This document shows positions 23,000 to 31,113 of a stretch of 64,000 bases of DNA, one piece after another (position 1 is the first letter of the stretch; every line of letters starts with the position of its first letter). The stretch is from positions 558,001 to 622,000 of the forward strand of contig NZ_JAXHGM010000001.1 in NCBI RefSeq assembly GCF_034808145.1, written 5' to 3'. The stretch is from Halorubellus sp034808145. GTDB lineage: Archaea; Halobacteriota; Halobacteria; Halobacteriales; Natrialbaceae. Under the pieces are notes generated by a model. That model worked only from the letters and a program-made list of their open reading frames with translations. It made no database searches and was not told the origin of the DNA. The translations under genes and the position numbers were made by a program.

Positions 23000-24784
23000 A
23001 TGGTTTCCACGCTGCAGTGGGTGCTGTTCGGGCTCGCGGTCTACTGGCTCGCGGTCATCTACGCGAACCGGAACGGCCTCCTGCCGTCGTTCATCGGCAC
23101 GAGCGGTCCGATACTCACCCTGCACACGAAGCGCGGGCGGGCGTTCCTGAACTGGCTCGCCGGCCCGAAGCGGTTCTGGCGAGCCTGGGCGAACGTCGGC
23201 GTCGGCATCACGCTCGTCGTCATGGTCGGGTCGTTCGTCGCGCTCGTGTTCACCGCACTCCAGGTCGCGCAGGACCCCGCCCAGCAGACGGTCAGCAACC
23301 CGAAGAACTTCCTCGTCATCCCCGGCGTCAACGACTTCCTCCCGCTGTCGGCCGCGCCCGGTATCGTGTTCGGGCTCGCTGTCGGCCTCATCGTCCACGA
23401 GGGCGGCCACGGCTTGCTCTCGCGCGTCGAGGACATGGAGATCGAATCCATGGGCCTCGCGTTGCTCGCGATCCTCCCGGTCGGGGCGTTCGTCGAACCG
23501 AACGATAAGCAGCGCCGGGAGCGGTCCCGCGGCGCGCAGACCCGGATGTTCGCCGCCGGCGTCACGAACAACTTCGCCGTCACCGTCATCGCGTACGCGC
23601 TCCTGTTCGGCCCCATCGTCGCGTCGCTGTCGGTCGCACCGGGCGCGGCGGTCGCCGGGTCGTTCCCCGCGTCGCCCGCCGCGCAAGCGGACATCGGCGA
23701 GGGCGACCGCATCACGGCGTTCGACGGGCAGCCGGTCGAGTCGAACGCGGACGTCTCCGCGATGCTCGCGAACACCACCGCGGAGACCGTCGAGGTCGAG
23801 GTCGACGGCGACCGCACCGAGCGAGTCGAGCGCACGGTCCTGGTCACGCAGAGCGTCCGTGGCGGGCCAGCGGCGATCGCGCCAGAGGACACGATAACCG
23901 CGGTCAACGGGACGCCGGTGAGTACGACCGCCGGGTTCTACGACGCCGTCGAAGCGTCACCGGGGCCGGTGAACGCGACCGTCGAACGCGCGAACGGCAC
24001 GGTCGCCAGCAGCGAGTTCGTCGCCGGCGCGTACGTCCGGGTCCTCGACGGTGACCCGTTCGCCGCCGGAGGCGCGCCCGCCGGCGAGATGCTCGTCGTC
24101 ACCGAGATAGACGGGGAGCGCGTCGTCGACACGCGCGAACTCGTCCGGTACGTCGGGAACCAGGACCCGGGGACGACCGTCTCCATCACCGCGTACCACG
24201 ACGGTGCTCGCGACACCTACGAGGTCGAACTCGGCGCGCAGGACGGCGGCGGGTTCCTCGGCGTCCAACCCGTCTTCGGGACGACCGGGCTCGTCGTCAC
24301 CGACTTCGGCGTGCAGCTGTACCCCGCCGAGAACTACCTCGGCGCGCTCGGTGGCGGCGGCCCCGGCGACACCGGGCTCGTCCAGTGGTTCTTCGGGACG
24401 ATGTTCGGGACGCTCGTCCTCCCGTTCGCGAGCGCGTTCGGCGCGCTCGGCCTCCCGGTGAACTTCGCGGGCTTCCAGGGTGCGATCACGAACTTCTACG
24501 TCGCGAGCGGCGGGTCGCTCTCCTTCCTCGGCGCCGACGCGCTGTTCGTGCTCGCGAACCTCGCGTTCTGGACTGGATGGATCAACGTCCAGCTCGGGTT
24601 CTTCAACTGCATCCCCGCGTTTCCGCTCGACGGCGGACACATCCTCCGCACGAGCACGGAAGCGGTCGTCTCGCGGCTCCCGATCGACCCGAAGCGCCGG
24701 CACGTCCGGTACGTCACGACGAGCGTCGGCGTCACGATGCTCGTCTGCCTGCTCGCGATGGTCGTCGTCCCGACCCTCCTCTGA
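23000..24784 (+). CDS. M50-family intramembrane metalloprotease with PDZ-like repeats
   Basis: 594 residues with roughly eight hydrophobic helices. The zinc motif HEGGH is at His133-His137 in a helix (GLIVHEGGHGLLSRV), and the third ligand motif FPLDGGH (Asp544) lies near the C-terminus: the site-2 protease pattern. Between them are three PDZ-like segments, starting about 216 (ASPAAQADIGEGDRITAFDG), 286 (RGGPAAIAPEDTITAVNG) and 342 (AAGGAPAGEMLVVTEIDG). Such proteases cut membrane-bound regulators or signal remnants. Start ATG at 23000, directly after a GTG. Confidence 0.88.
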   Translation: MVSTLQWVLFGLAVYWLAVIYANRNGLLPSFIGTSGPILTLHTKRGRAFLNWLAGPKRFWRAWANVGVGITLVVMVGSFVALVFTALQVAQDPAQQTVSNPKNFLVIPGVNDFLPLSAAPGIVFGLAVGLIVHEGGHGLLSRVEDMEIESMGLALLAILPVGAFVEPNDKQRRERSRGAQTRMFAAGVTNNFAVTVIAYALLFGPIVASLSVAPGAAVAGSFPASPAAQADIGEGDRITAFDGQPVESNADVSAMLANTTAETVEVEVDGDRTERVERTVLVTQSVRGGPAAIAPEDTITAVNGTPVSTTAGFYDAVEASPGPVNATVERANGTVASSEFVAGAYVRVLDGDPFAAGGAPAGEMLVVTEIDGERVVDTRELVRYVGNQDPGTTVSITAYHDGARDTYEVELGAQDGGGFLGVQPVFGTTGLVVTDFGVQLYPAENYLGALGGGGPGDTGLVQWFFGTMFGTLVLPFASAFGALGLPVNFAGFQGAITNFYVASGGSLSFLGADALFVLANLAFWTGWINVQLGFFNCIPAFPLDGGHILRTSTEAVVSRLPIDPKRRHVRYVTTSVGVTMLVCLLAMVVVPTLL

Positions 24785-24825
24785 ACGCCGGGGCCGGTTC
24801 CTCTTCGGGGCCGCTATCTGCGTTG

Positions 24826-25083
24826 TCAGTGCCGCGTTCGCGCGAGCAGCGCGACGGCGGCGAGCGCTGTGACCGCGGCGGCGAGCCCGAAGCCGGGCAT
24901 CCCGTTCGCGTCGTCGGCAGAACCGGTCGTCGTGACGTCGGTGGTCTCGTTCGGTGTCGAGTCGTCCGTTGTTACGTCGACCGCGGTTGCCGTGCCAAGC
25001 GGTGGGACCGCTGCCAGGCGGAAATCCCGATGAGAATGATTGTCTGTAATCGAGAAGACGGTATCGACTCCAAAGTGACTCAT
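24826..25083 (-). pseudogene. Remnant of a PGF-CTERM surface protein
   Basis: The frame reads a Thr/Asp-rich linker and ends NGMPGFGLAAAVTALAAVALLARTRH, a complete PGF-CTERM sorting signal (PGF, hydrophobic helix, basic end) that archaeosortase processes. The 85-residue frame from ATG 25083 has no signal peptide or folded domain in front of the linker, so it cannot reach the surface as it stands. It is most likely the 3' end of a decayed surface-protein gene. A short secreted protein with an upstream non-ATG start is a less likely alternative. Confidence 0.5.
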
Positions 25084-25155
25084 TACTGGTGAACCCTTCC
25101 CAATCGTCGACCGGTGACACTCTCTCAAGAAGTGAGACGGGGGCGTCGGCGCGCG

Positions 25156-25680
25156 TTACTCGTCGTTGCGGTCGACGCCGTGCGCGTCGTAGAACTCCTC
25201 GGGCGTGTCCTCGATGCGGTCGAAGTCGCCGAAGTAGTGGTCGTGGTGGCGTATCATCTGTTCGACGATCCACGCGGAGAAGTCCTCGTCGAAGTGCCAC
25301 TCGCCGTCGATGGCGGGGACCTCGAAGCGGTCGTCCGTGGAGAACGCGACGTAGACGTGATAGAATCCGAGGATGACGTCCGCGAACTCCTTGGCCTTCT
25401 TCGCGGACTCCTCGCGGCGACGTGCGAGCTCCTCAACGCCGTCGTCGGTGAGCTCGAAGTACTTCCGGTCGGGTTCGTCCTCGCGCTCGATCCGCTCGGC
25501 CCACCCCTCGTCCTCGAACTTGTACAGTATCGGGTACACCGACCCGTACGAGGGCTCCCAGTGACCGCCACTGATCTCCGTTATCTCCTTGAGTATCTCG
25601 TACCCGTACCGTGGTTTCTCCGCGAGGAGTTCCAGGACGATGTACGCGATGAGCCCCTTCGGCGGGCCGCTCTTGCGCAT
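25156..25680 (-). CDS. PadR-family transcriptional regulator
   Basis: 174 residues from ATG 25680 (MRKSGPPKGLIAYIVLELLAEKPRYGYEI). The PadR winged helix is clear: L-L-x-x-x-P-x-Y-G-Y-E-I, then HWEPSYGSVYPILYKFEDEGWAERI and the wing YFELTDDG. The C-terminal half is helical for dimerisation. It diverges from pitA with 132 bp between starts, an arrangement that often means the regulator controls both genes. PadR proteins typically sense phenolic or other small ligands; here heme or oxidative stress is a guess from context. Confidence 0.88.
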   Translation of the reverse strand: MRKSGPPKGLIAYIVLELLAEKPRYGYEILKEITEISGGHWEPSYGSVYPILYKFEDEGWAERIEREDEPDRKYFELTDDGVEELARRREESAKKAKEFADVILGFYHVYVAFSTDDRFEVPAIDGEWHFDEDFSAWIVEQMIRHHDHYFGDFDRIEDTPEEFYDAHGVDRNDE

Positions 25681-25812
25681 CTTGTATTTATCTTCCGGGG
25701 CGGTCGTGAAAGGGTTTCGATACTCGTGGTCAGTTGCCGGCGGTGTGTCGACGACCACCGGACCCGACCCGAGACCGACACGGCCTTCTGGCCGCCAGCC
25801 GAAGCCGCGACC

Positions 25813-27336
25813 ATGGAGCAACGCGAACCGCCGCTCACGGCGGAAGGGTCGTACGTACTGCACGACTTCCGGACGGTGGACTGGGACGCCTGGCGGCAGG
25901 CGCCCGAGCGCGAACGCGAGCGAGCACTCGAAGAGGGCCAGGAGTTCCTGGCTCACCGCGAGCACGCTGCGCGCAGCGACGACGGCGAGTCGGCGCTCTA
26001 CTCGGTGATGGGTCACAAGGCGGACCTGCTCTTCCTGCACCTGCGGCCGACGATGCGGGACCTCGACCGCATCGAGCGGTCGTTCGAGGACACCGCGCTC
26101 GCCGCGTTCACCGAGCGTACGACGAGCTACGTGTCCGTCACGGAGGCCTCGGGGTACGGCGAGCAGACCCGGGAGTACCTCGCCGGTGAGACCGACGAGG
26201 ACGCCGTGATCGGCGACTACATCGACGACCGCCTGCATCCGGAGATTCCCGACAGCGAGTTCGTGTCGTTCTACCCGATGAGCAAGCGTCGGCAGCCCGA
26301 GCAGAACTGGTACGATACGTCGTACGACGAGCGCGCCGAGCACATCATGCGGCACGCGGACATCGGCCGGGACTACGCCGGGAAGGTCGACCAGATGATC
26401 TGCTCGTCGGTCGGCCTGGACGCCCATGAGTGGGGAATCACGCTCTGGGCGGACGACCTCTCGAACGTGAAGGACCTCCTGAACGAGATGCGGTTCGACC
26501 CGTCGACGTCGCAGTTCGCCGAGTTCGGTGACTTCCTCGTCGGCCGGAAGTTCCCGCCCGCGGACCTCCCCGCGTTCTTCGCCGGCGACGACGTCCCCGT
26601 CCCGGAGGGCGAGCGCGACGACGCGGCCGCCGAGAGCGGGCACCACCACGGGGACGACGGCCACCACCACGACCACGGGGACGACGGCCAGCACCACGGC
26701 GACGACGCCGAGCACGCTCACGGCGACGGCGATGCGGGCGGCCCGCCGGCGGACGTGCGCGACGAACTGGAAGCCGAGGGCGTCTACGGCGGACAGCCCC
26801 ACGGCGAGGACGTGTACGCGGTCGTCCTCTACAGCGAGGCGGACGTCGACGAACTCTACGAGGAGATGGACGGGCTCCGCGGGAACTTCGAGCACTACGA
26901 CCGCCACGTGAAGACCGCGGTGTACGAGAACCCCGACGGCCCGCACGCGGTCGCGAGCGTCTGGGAGGCCCAAGACGCCGCCGACACCGCGAGCGGGTTC
27001 CTCACCGACCTCCCCGGCGTCGTCCGGCAGGCCGGCGACGACGCCGACGGCGACACGTGGGGGACGATGGGGATGTTCTACACGACCAAGGCCGACAAGC
27101 GCGAGGACTTCGTCGACAAGTTCGAGACCGTCGGTGGCGTCCTCGCGGACATGGACGGGCACGTCAAGACCGACCTGCTCGCGAACGTGGAGGACGAGAA
27201 CGACATGTTCATCGCGTCCCGCTGGAACTCGCGCGACGACGCGATGGCGTTCTTCCGCTCCGACGCGTTCAGCGACACCGTCGACTGGGGGCGAGACGTC
27301 CTCGCGGACCGACCACGTCACGTCTTCCTCGCGTGA
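25813..27336 (+). CDS. pitA: PitA: chlorite dismutase-like/ABM fusion heme protein
   Basis: 507 residues. N-terminal half: chlorite dismutase/coproheme decarboxylase-type domain (GSYVLHDFRTVDWDAWR ... YSVMGHKADLLFLHLRPTM ... PMSKRR...NWYDTSYDERAEHIMRH..IGRDYAGKV). A His/Asp-rich linker (about 277-312, HHHGDDGHHHDHGDD-like) joins it to a C-terminal ABM (antibiotic biosynthesis monooxygenase)-like domain. This is the architecture described for Haloferax PitA. HMRHA-type proximal His lies in the conserved stretch EHIMRHADIGRDY. Likely role: heme handling or decarboxylation in archaeal heme synthesis. The linker may bind metal. Confidence 0.9.
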   Translation: MEQREPPLTAEGSYVLHDFRTVDWDAWRQAPERERERALEEGQEFLAHREHAARSDDGESALYSVMGHKADLLFLHLRPTMRDLDRIERSFEDTALAAFTERTTSYVSVTEASGYGEQTREYLAGETDEDAVIGDYIDDRLHPEIPDSEFVSFYPMSKRRQPEQNWYDTSYDERAEHIMRHADIGRDYAGKVDQMICSSVGLDAHEWGITLWADDLSNVKDLLNEMRFDPSTSQFAEFGDFLVGRKFPPADLPAFFAGDDVPVPEGERDDAAAESGHHHGDDGHHHDHGDDGQHHGDDAEHAHGDGDAGGPPADVRDELEAEGVYGGQPHGEDVYAVVLYSEADVDELYEEMDGLRGNFEHYDRHVKTAVYENPDGPHAVASVWEAQDAADTASGFLTDLPGVVRQAGDDADGDTWGTMGMFYTTKADKREDFVDKFETVGGVLADMDGHVKTDLLANVEDENDMFIASRWNSRDDAMAFFRSDAFSDTVDWGRDVLADRPRHVFLA

Positions 27337-27353
27337 ACTGACTGGGGTGGCAT

Positions 27354-27375
27354 ACGGCGGCCTCCAGGCCGCCGT
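27354..27375 (+). terminator. Bidirectional hairpin between converging genes
   Basis: ACGGCGGCCT-CC-AGGCCGCCGT is a perfect inverted repeat with 10-bp arms. It lies 17 nt after the pitA stop and 27 nt before the stop of the converging lipoprotein gene, so it can act on transcripts from either side. Confidence 0.55.
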
Positions 27376-27402
27376 TTCGGGATGGGGACCGTTTGCCCTG
27401 CG

Positions 27403-28311
27403 TCACGCGCTCCCGACGTAGAAGTCGTACGCGCCGGTCGCCTCCGTGCCGGTCACCTCGACGACGCGGCCGTCCGTCGACACCGTGACGTCCTGGAACT
27501 CGTCGAAGACGTCGTCCGCGGCCACCCAGTCCTCGACGTCGCCCTCGTCGATGTCCGACGCCTCGTTGAACACGCGGACGAACGTCGTCTCGATGCCGTC
27601 GTCGACGAGGACGGAGTCGATGCCGCGCGCGACCTCGCCCGCGAAATCGCCCTCGTCGGTGTCCGTCGACTCGGTCTCGTCGTACGTCCGCATCGACTGG
27701 ATGGCGCCCTCCCCGAGGGCGTCCGAGAGCGTCTGGAAGTCCGCGCTATCCTCCGCGTAGCTCTCCGCATCACCCGCGTTCACGTCGAGAATCCCCTCGA
27801 GGACGGTTTCGGCGTTGTCCGCGCTCCCGAATATCCCCGTCGAGCGCGCGACGACGACCTCGCTGCTCCCGATACCGACCGCGGCATCGTCGTCGTGGCC
27901 CACGTACACGTCGTAGTCCTTGTACGCGTCCGCGCTGCTGAACTCCTCGGCTTCGAGCGTCGACGCGACGTCACCGGACTCGAAGTCCGCGGCGAGGACG
28001 GCGTTCTTCCCGAACGCGAGCTGGGCGTCGGTCGTCCCGAACTCGAACCCGACGAGGTCGCGCGCGGAACTCCCGAACGACCGCATCGCGTCGTAGACGT
28101 CGTCGTCGAAGTTCGCCGCGCGCTCGGCGATCGCCGAGGGCTGGTAGCGGAGCGAGAGGTAGTGGTCGACGTCGCCGACCGTCCCGGGCTGGTACAGCCA
28201 TGCCGTCTCGCTCGCGTCCTTCGACCCGCCGAGGATGCTCGAACAGCCCGCGAGCGCGACCGCACCGGACGCCGCAGCCACTTTCAACAGTGAACGCCGT
28301 GTTCGTGTCAT
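27403..28311 (-). CDS. Tat-exported lipoprotein, haloarchaeal, unknown function
   Basis: 302 residues. Signal TRRSLLKVAAASGAVALAGC combines a Tat motif (RRxLLK) with a lipobox, so a folded lipid-anchored surface protein. The mature part is acidic and made of two similar halves of mixed alpha/beta; it has no catalytic motif I recognise (AERAANFDDDVYDAMRSFG, DVYVGHDDDAAVGIGSSEVVVARS). It is a single gene with its promoter in the gene-free region at 28312-28874. Confidence 0.75.
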   Translation of the reverse strand: MTRTRRSLLKVAAASGAVALAGCSSILGGSKDASETAWLYQPGTVGDVDHYLSLRYQPSAIAERAANFDDDVYDAMRSFGSSARDLVGFEFGTTDAQLAFGKNAVLAADFESGDVASTLEAEEFSSADAYKDYDVYVGHDDDAAVGIGSSEVVVARSTGIFGSADNAETVLEGILDVNAGDAESYAEDSADFQTLSDALGEGAIQSMRTYDETESTDTDEGDFAGEVARGIDSVLVDDGIETTFVRVFNEASDIDEGDVEDWVAADDVFDEFQDVTVSTDGRVVEVTGTEATGAYDFYVGSA

Positions 28312-28874
28312 ACCCTGACCGAGTGGGCTTGGTCACATAGGTCCTGCGCCAAAGTTGTATTGTCACCGCGGTCGCAAAGTTGTCCTGTCACCGCGGTCGA
28401 GGTGTCTCGCCGGCGCGGTAGACACGAACGACGACGGCGCTGTCGCTCTTCGAAGGATAAGGTCGGTCGCACCGAAAGAATCCGATCGCGGCCGGCCGCA
28501 ACGCGGCCAGCCACGGACCGTAGATGGGTGGGTGGGTGGAACCGGCCTGACGTGGGTGGGGTGGGTGGTGGGTGTCGGCCGGTGGATTCGGTGGTGCGGT
28601 TGTCGACGTCTGCACGAGTGCACCCGGTACGACGGAACCGACTCGCGTCGGCCTCCCCCCTCGTATGGTGTGCGTGTGCGGACAGGCCCTGGCAGCTCGA
28701 TGTGGGGACGAGCGCCAACGGGCATCATTTCATACGGTAGACCACCATATCAGTATAGACCGCCTAAACGACCCGTAAGGAGTGCTTACGGCTGTCGAAC
28801 GACCGGTTCGAACGCGCCGAACCGGCCGATACTGGACGTTCGTTCGGACACCGCGGTGACGGTGGGGTGTCGCC
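28312..28874. other. Gene-free region with repeats and G-quadruplex motif
   Basis: About 560 bp between two minus-strand genes without a credible gene. It contains a 25-bp direct repeat (28350-28399), G-runs that form a canonical quadruplex pattern (28554-28572: GGG T GGGG T GGG then GGG four bases later), and an AT-richer part (28725-28780) with CACCATATCAGTATAGACC and GTAAGGAGTGCTTAC, an inverted-repeat-like element. The left end must hold the promoter of the lipoprotein gene. Confidence 0.5.
28350..28399 (+). repeat. 25-bp direct repeat, two copies
   Basis: Two adjacent units, each CAAAGTTGT(AT/CC)TGTCACCGCGGTCG, at 28350-28374 and 28375-28399, differing in two bases. They sit 39-88 nt upstream of the lipoprotein start, the place where a regulator of that gene would bind. 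Confidence 0.75.
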
Positions 28875-29987
28875 TCAGTCGCCCGCGACGTGCTTGTCGA
28901 GGCCCGCGCGCTCGATGTCCGTTCCGCCGACGGACGACCGGAGACTGTCCATGCCGTCGTCGCGGTCCAGCTCGAACCCGTTCGCCTGGAGTTCCCGGAC
29001 GCGGTCGTACTCCGCGTCCGAGAGCGCCGGGGCGTCGCTCGCCGTCGCCCACGCGTCGATGTCCGACCGCGTCCGGAACGTCGGCGTGACCGTCGCGACC
29101 GCGTCGTGATAGAGGAGGTACTGGAGCGACGCCTGCGCCATGGTTCGCCCACGGTCGCTCCTGTCGGTCGCTCCCTGCCGCCCACTCGCTTCGCTCGCGG
29201 GGACCCCGTCGCGTTCGAGGAACCGGAGCGCCTCCACCTTCTCGAACCCCGTCTCGAACCACTCGTCGGGCCGGTACGCGCGATGGTCGCCCTCGCCCGG
29301 CGGATTCTCGGGCGTGATCTGCTCGTTCAGGAGCCCCGACGAGTGCGGGACGCGCGGCACCAGGCTCGTCTCGCTCCCGGTCTCCTCGACGACCTCAAGG
29401 AACCGGTCGCCGATCTCGGGTTCGAGGGCGTTCCAGACGAGCTGGACGGAGTCGAACTCCTCTCGGATCGCCTTCTCGCCCTCCGCGAGCCATCCGATAC
29501 TCGGGCCGAGCGCGATACCGACGGCGTCCGCGCGACCGCTCTCTCTGACCTCGTCGAGCCACTCGAGGACGTCCGCGTCGATCTCGTCGACGTTCGCGTT
29601 GTGTAACTGGAGCACGTCGACGGAGTCGAACCCGAGGCGGTCGAGGCTCTGCTCGAGCGCGTCGTCGAGGTACTCGGGGTGCATCTCCTTCGGGAGTTCA
29701 CCGTGGCCCGCCTGCGGGTTGTCGTAGAAGTCGTACCCGACCTTCGTCGCGACGGACACCTCGTCGCGGACGTCCGCGAGCGCCTCGCCGACGAGCTCCT
29801 CGCTGTGGCCGTGCCCGTACACGTCGCCCGTGTCGAAGTACGTGATGCCCTGGTCGAACGCGTACCGGAGCATCTCCTTCGCTTCCTCGTCCGTGCGGTC
29901 GCCCCACCAGTCGGTGCCGACCGTCCACGCGCCGAACCCGATCTCGGACACGTCGACGCCCGCTGCGCCGAGTTCGCGGTAATGCAT
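28875..29987 (-). CDS. Aldo/keto reductase
   Basis: 370 residues from ATG 29987 (MHYRELGAAGVDVSEIGFGAW). AKR barrel: GITYFDTGDVYGHGHSEELVGEAL carries the catalytic Asp and Tyr, KVGYDFYD the Lys, and DSVDVLQLHNAN the His/Asn position of the QLHxxN type. NADPH-dependent reduction of an unknown carbonyl is expected. An insert of about 19 residues (VPASEASGRQGATDRSDRG) before TMAQASLQYLLYHD is encoded by the GC-rich CGCTCGC-type string that also occurs beside tRNA-Arg; most AKRs go straight from the basic loop to this helix. Confidence 0.85.
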   Translation of the reverse strand: MHYRELGAAGVDVSEIGFGAWTVGTDWWGDRTDEEAKEMLRYAFDQGITYFDTGDVYGHGHSEELVGEALADVRDEVSVATKVGYDFYDNPQAGHGELPKEMHPEYLDDALEQSLDRLGFDSVDVLQLHNANVDEIDADVLEWLDEVRESGRADAVGIALGPSIGWLAEGEKAIREEFDSVQLVWNALEPEIGDRFLEVVEETGSETSLVPRVPHSSGLLNEQITPENPPGEGDHRAYRPDEWFETGFEKVEALRFLERDGVPASEASGRQGATDRSDRGRTMAQASLQYLLYHDAVATVTPTFRTRSDIDAWATASDAPALSDAEYDRVRELQANGFELDRDDGMDSLRSSVGGTDIERAGLDKHVAGD

Positions 29988-30073
29988 ACGCCGGTCTAGG
30001 GACGCCCCGCACTTAGCGGGTGTGCTTCGTACCAGTGACCGGGAACGCGAGCCCGCGAGCCGATTGGTGCGAG

Positions 30074-30526
30074 CTATCCGACCTCGACGGGCATCGGTCC
30101 GTCGCCGTCGGTCGTGCTCGCGCGCCCGCACCGGTCACCGTCGCACGCGACCGCGACGGACAGGGGCGTGCGCTCGGAGACGCCTCGCTCCGGGACGACG
30201 ACGACGGTTATCGGTTCGCCGACCGCGTCGTAGCCGTCCGCCTCGATGTCGTCGGGGAGGACGTAGGACCGACTGCCGAGCGCGCGGTCGACCGAGATGC
30301 TCACGCGCGTGCCGTCAGCGCTCCGGAAGGAGACGATTCCGGACCAGACGACGCCGTCGCCCTCGACGGTCACGCGCACCGAACCGTACACGTCGTCGTC
30401 GAGGAAGTCGAGGGCCGACGCGCATCCGGCGGCGACCGTCGCGCTGGCGGTCGCACCCGCGAGGACGACGCGTCTACGGGTCACGTCCACGTCCCCCGCT
30501 CGGCCGCCCGTGCCGCCTGTCCCCAT
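30074..30526 (-). CDS. Tat-exported lipoprotein, paralogue A
   Basis: 150 residues. TRRRVVLAGATASATVAAGC is a Tat signal with lipobox. The mature ~110 residues are a beta-rich domain: YGSVRVTVEGDGVVWSGIVSFRSADG, SYVLPDDIEADGYDAVGEPITV, LSVAVACDGD. The same order of strands is seen in the next gene (30593-31000), so the two are tandem duplicates. A GTG 42 nt inside would still include the signal. Function unknown. Confidence 0.7.
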   Translation of the reverse strand: MGTGGTGGRAGDVDVTRRRVVLAGATASATVAAGCASALDFLDDDVYGSVRVTVEGDGVVWSGIVSFRSADGTRVSISVDRALGSRSYVLPDDIEADGYDAVGEPITVVVVPERGVSERTPLSVAVACDGDRCGRASTTDGDGPMPVEVG

Positions 30527-30592
30527 ACGGCACGCAAGTTCTGCCGGGAGTTCTTAAACCTTCCCACGTGACCGGGTCGGGGACCCGGGTCG

Positions 30593-31000
30593 TCACTCCA
30601 GCGTGAGCGTGATGGCGTCGTCGAGTCCGGTGACGGTCCCGGACGCGAGCTCCGCGTCGTCGGTCGACAGCGACGCGGAGAGCGGGTCCGCGGGGTCGTG
30701 GCCGGCCATGGGGGCCGCGACGAACTCGACCGGCGTGTACAGTTCGGTGACCCGCTCGTGCACCCGGAAGTCGGCGGGGGCGAGGTAGTCGACGTCACCG
30801 AGTCCGTACAGGTCCTCCCAGCGCTCCGCGCCGTCGACGTCGCGGAACCCGAGCGTCCCCACCCAGAGCGAACCCGGACCGCTGACGGACACCGACAGCC
30901 GCTCGAAGCGCTGCGGCGGCCTGCTCGACAGCGTCCCCGAGAGCGCCGCGAACGCCGCCGCCGACAGCCCGACCAGCGTCGACCGACGAGAGAGTGCCAT
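30593..31000 (-). CDS. Secreted Tat-signal protein, paralogue B
   Basis: 135 residues with SRRSTLVGLSAAAFAALSG, a Tat-like signal, but no lipobox Cys, unlike its paralogue. Mature part: FERLSVSVSGPGSLWVGTLGFRDVDGAE, VDYLAPADFRVHERVTELYTPVEF, LSASLSTDDAELASG, aligning by eye with paralogue A. It lies 66 nt upstream of A on the same strand. Function unknown. Confidence 0.65.
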   Translation of the reverse strand: MALSRRSTLVGLSAAAFAALSGTLSSRPPQRFERLSVSVSGPGSLWVGTLGFRDVDGAERWEDLYGLGDVDYLAPADFRVHERVTELYTPVEFVAAPMAGHDPADPLSASLSTDDAELASGTVTGLDDAITLTLE

Positions 31001-31113
31001 GTGCTAGCAAGGGCTCACGTCGGTATCAGTGCTTGGTCGCCCCGGTGCGACGAGTGAAACGGCGTCCTTCGCACAACCAAACGGGTATCAGGCCCGGCCG
31101 CCAACTGGCAGGC

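Noticed and set aside
25156..27321. A 721-residue minus-strand protein
   Set aside because: The last 174 residues are the PadR regulator with its own ATG; the first part is antisense to pitA.
28308..28718. Open frames on both strands in the gene-free region
   Set aside because: Products are Arg/Pro/Thr-rich low-complexity without haloarchaeal acidic bias or recognisable domains, and the repeats cross them.
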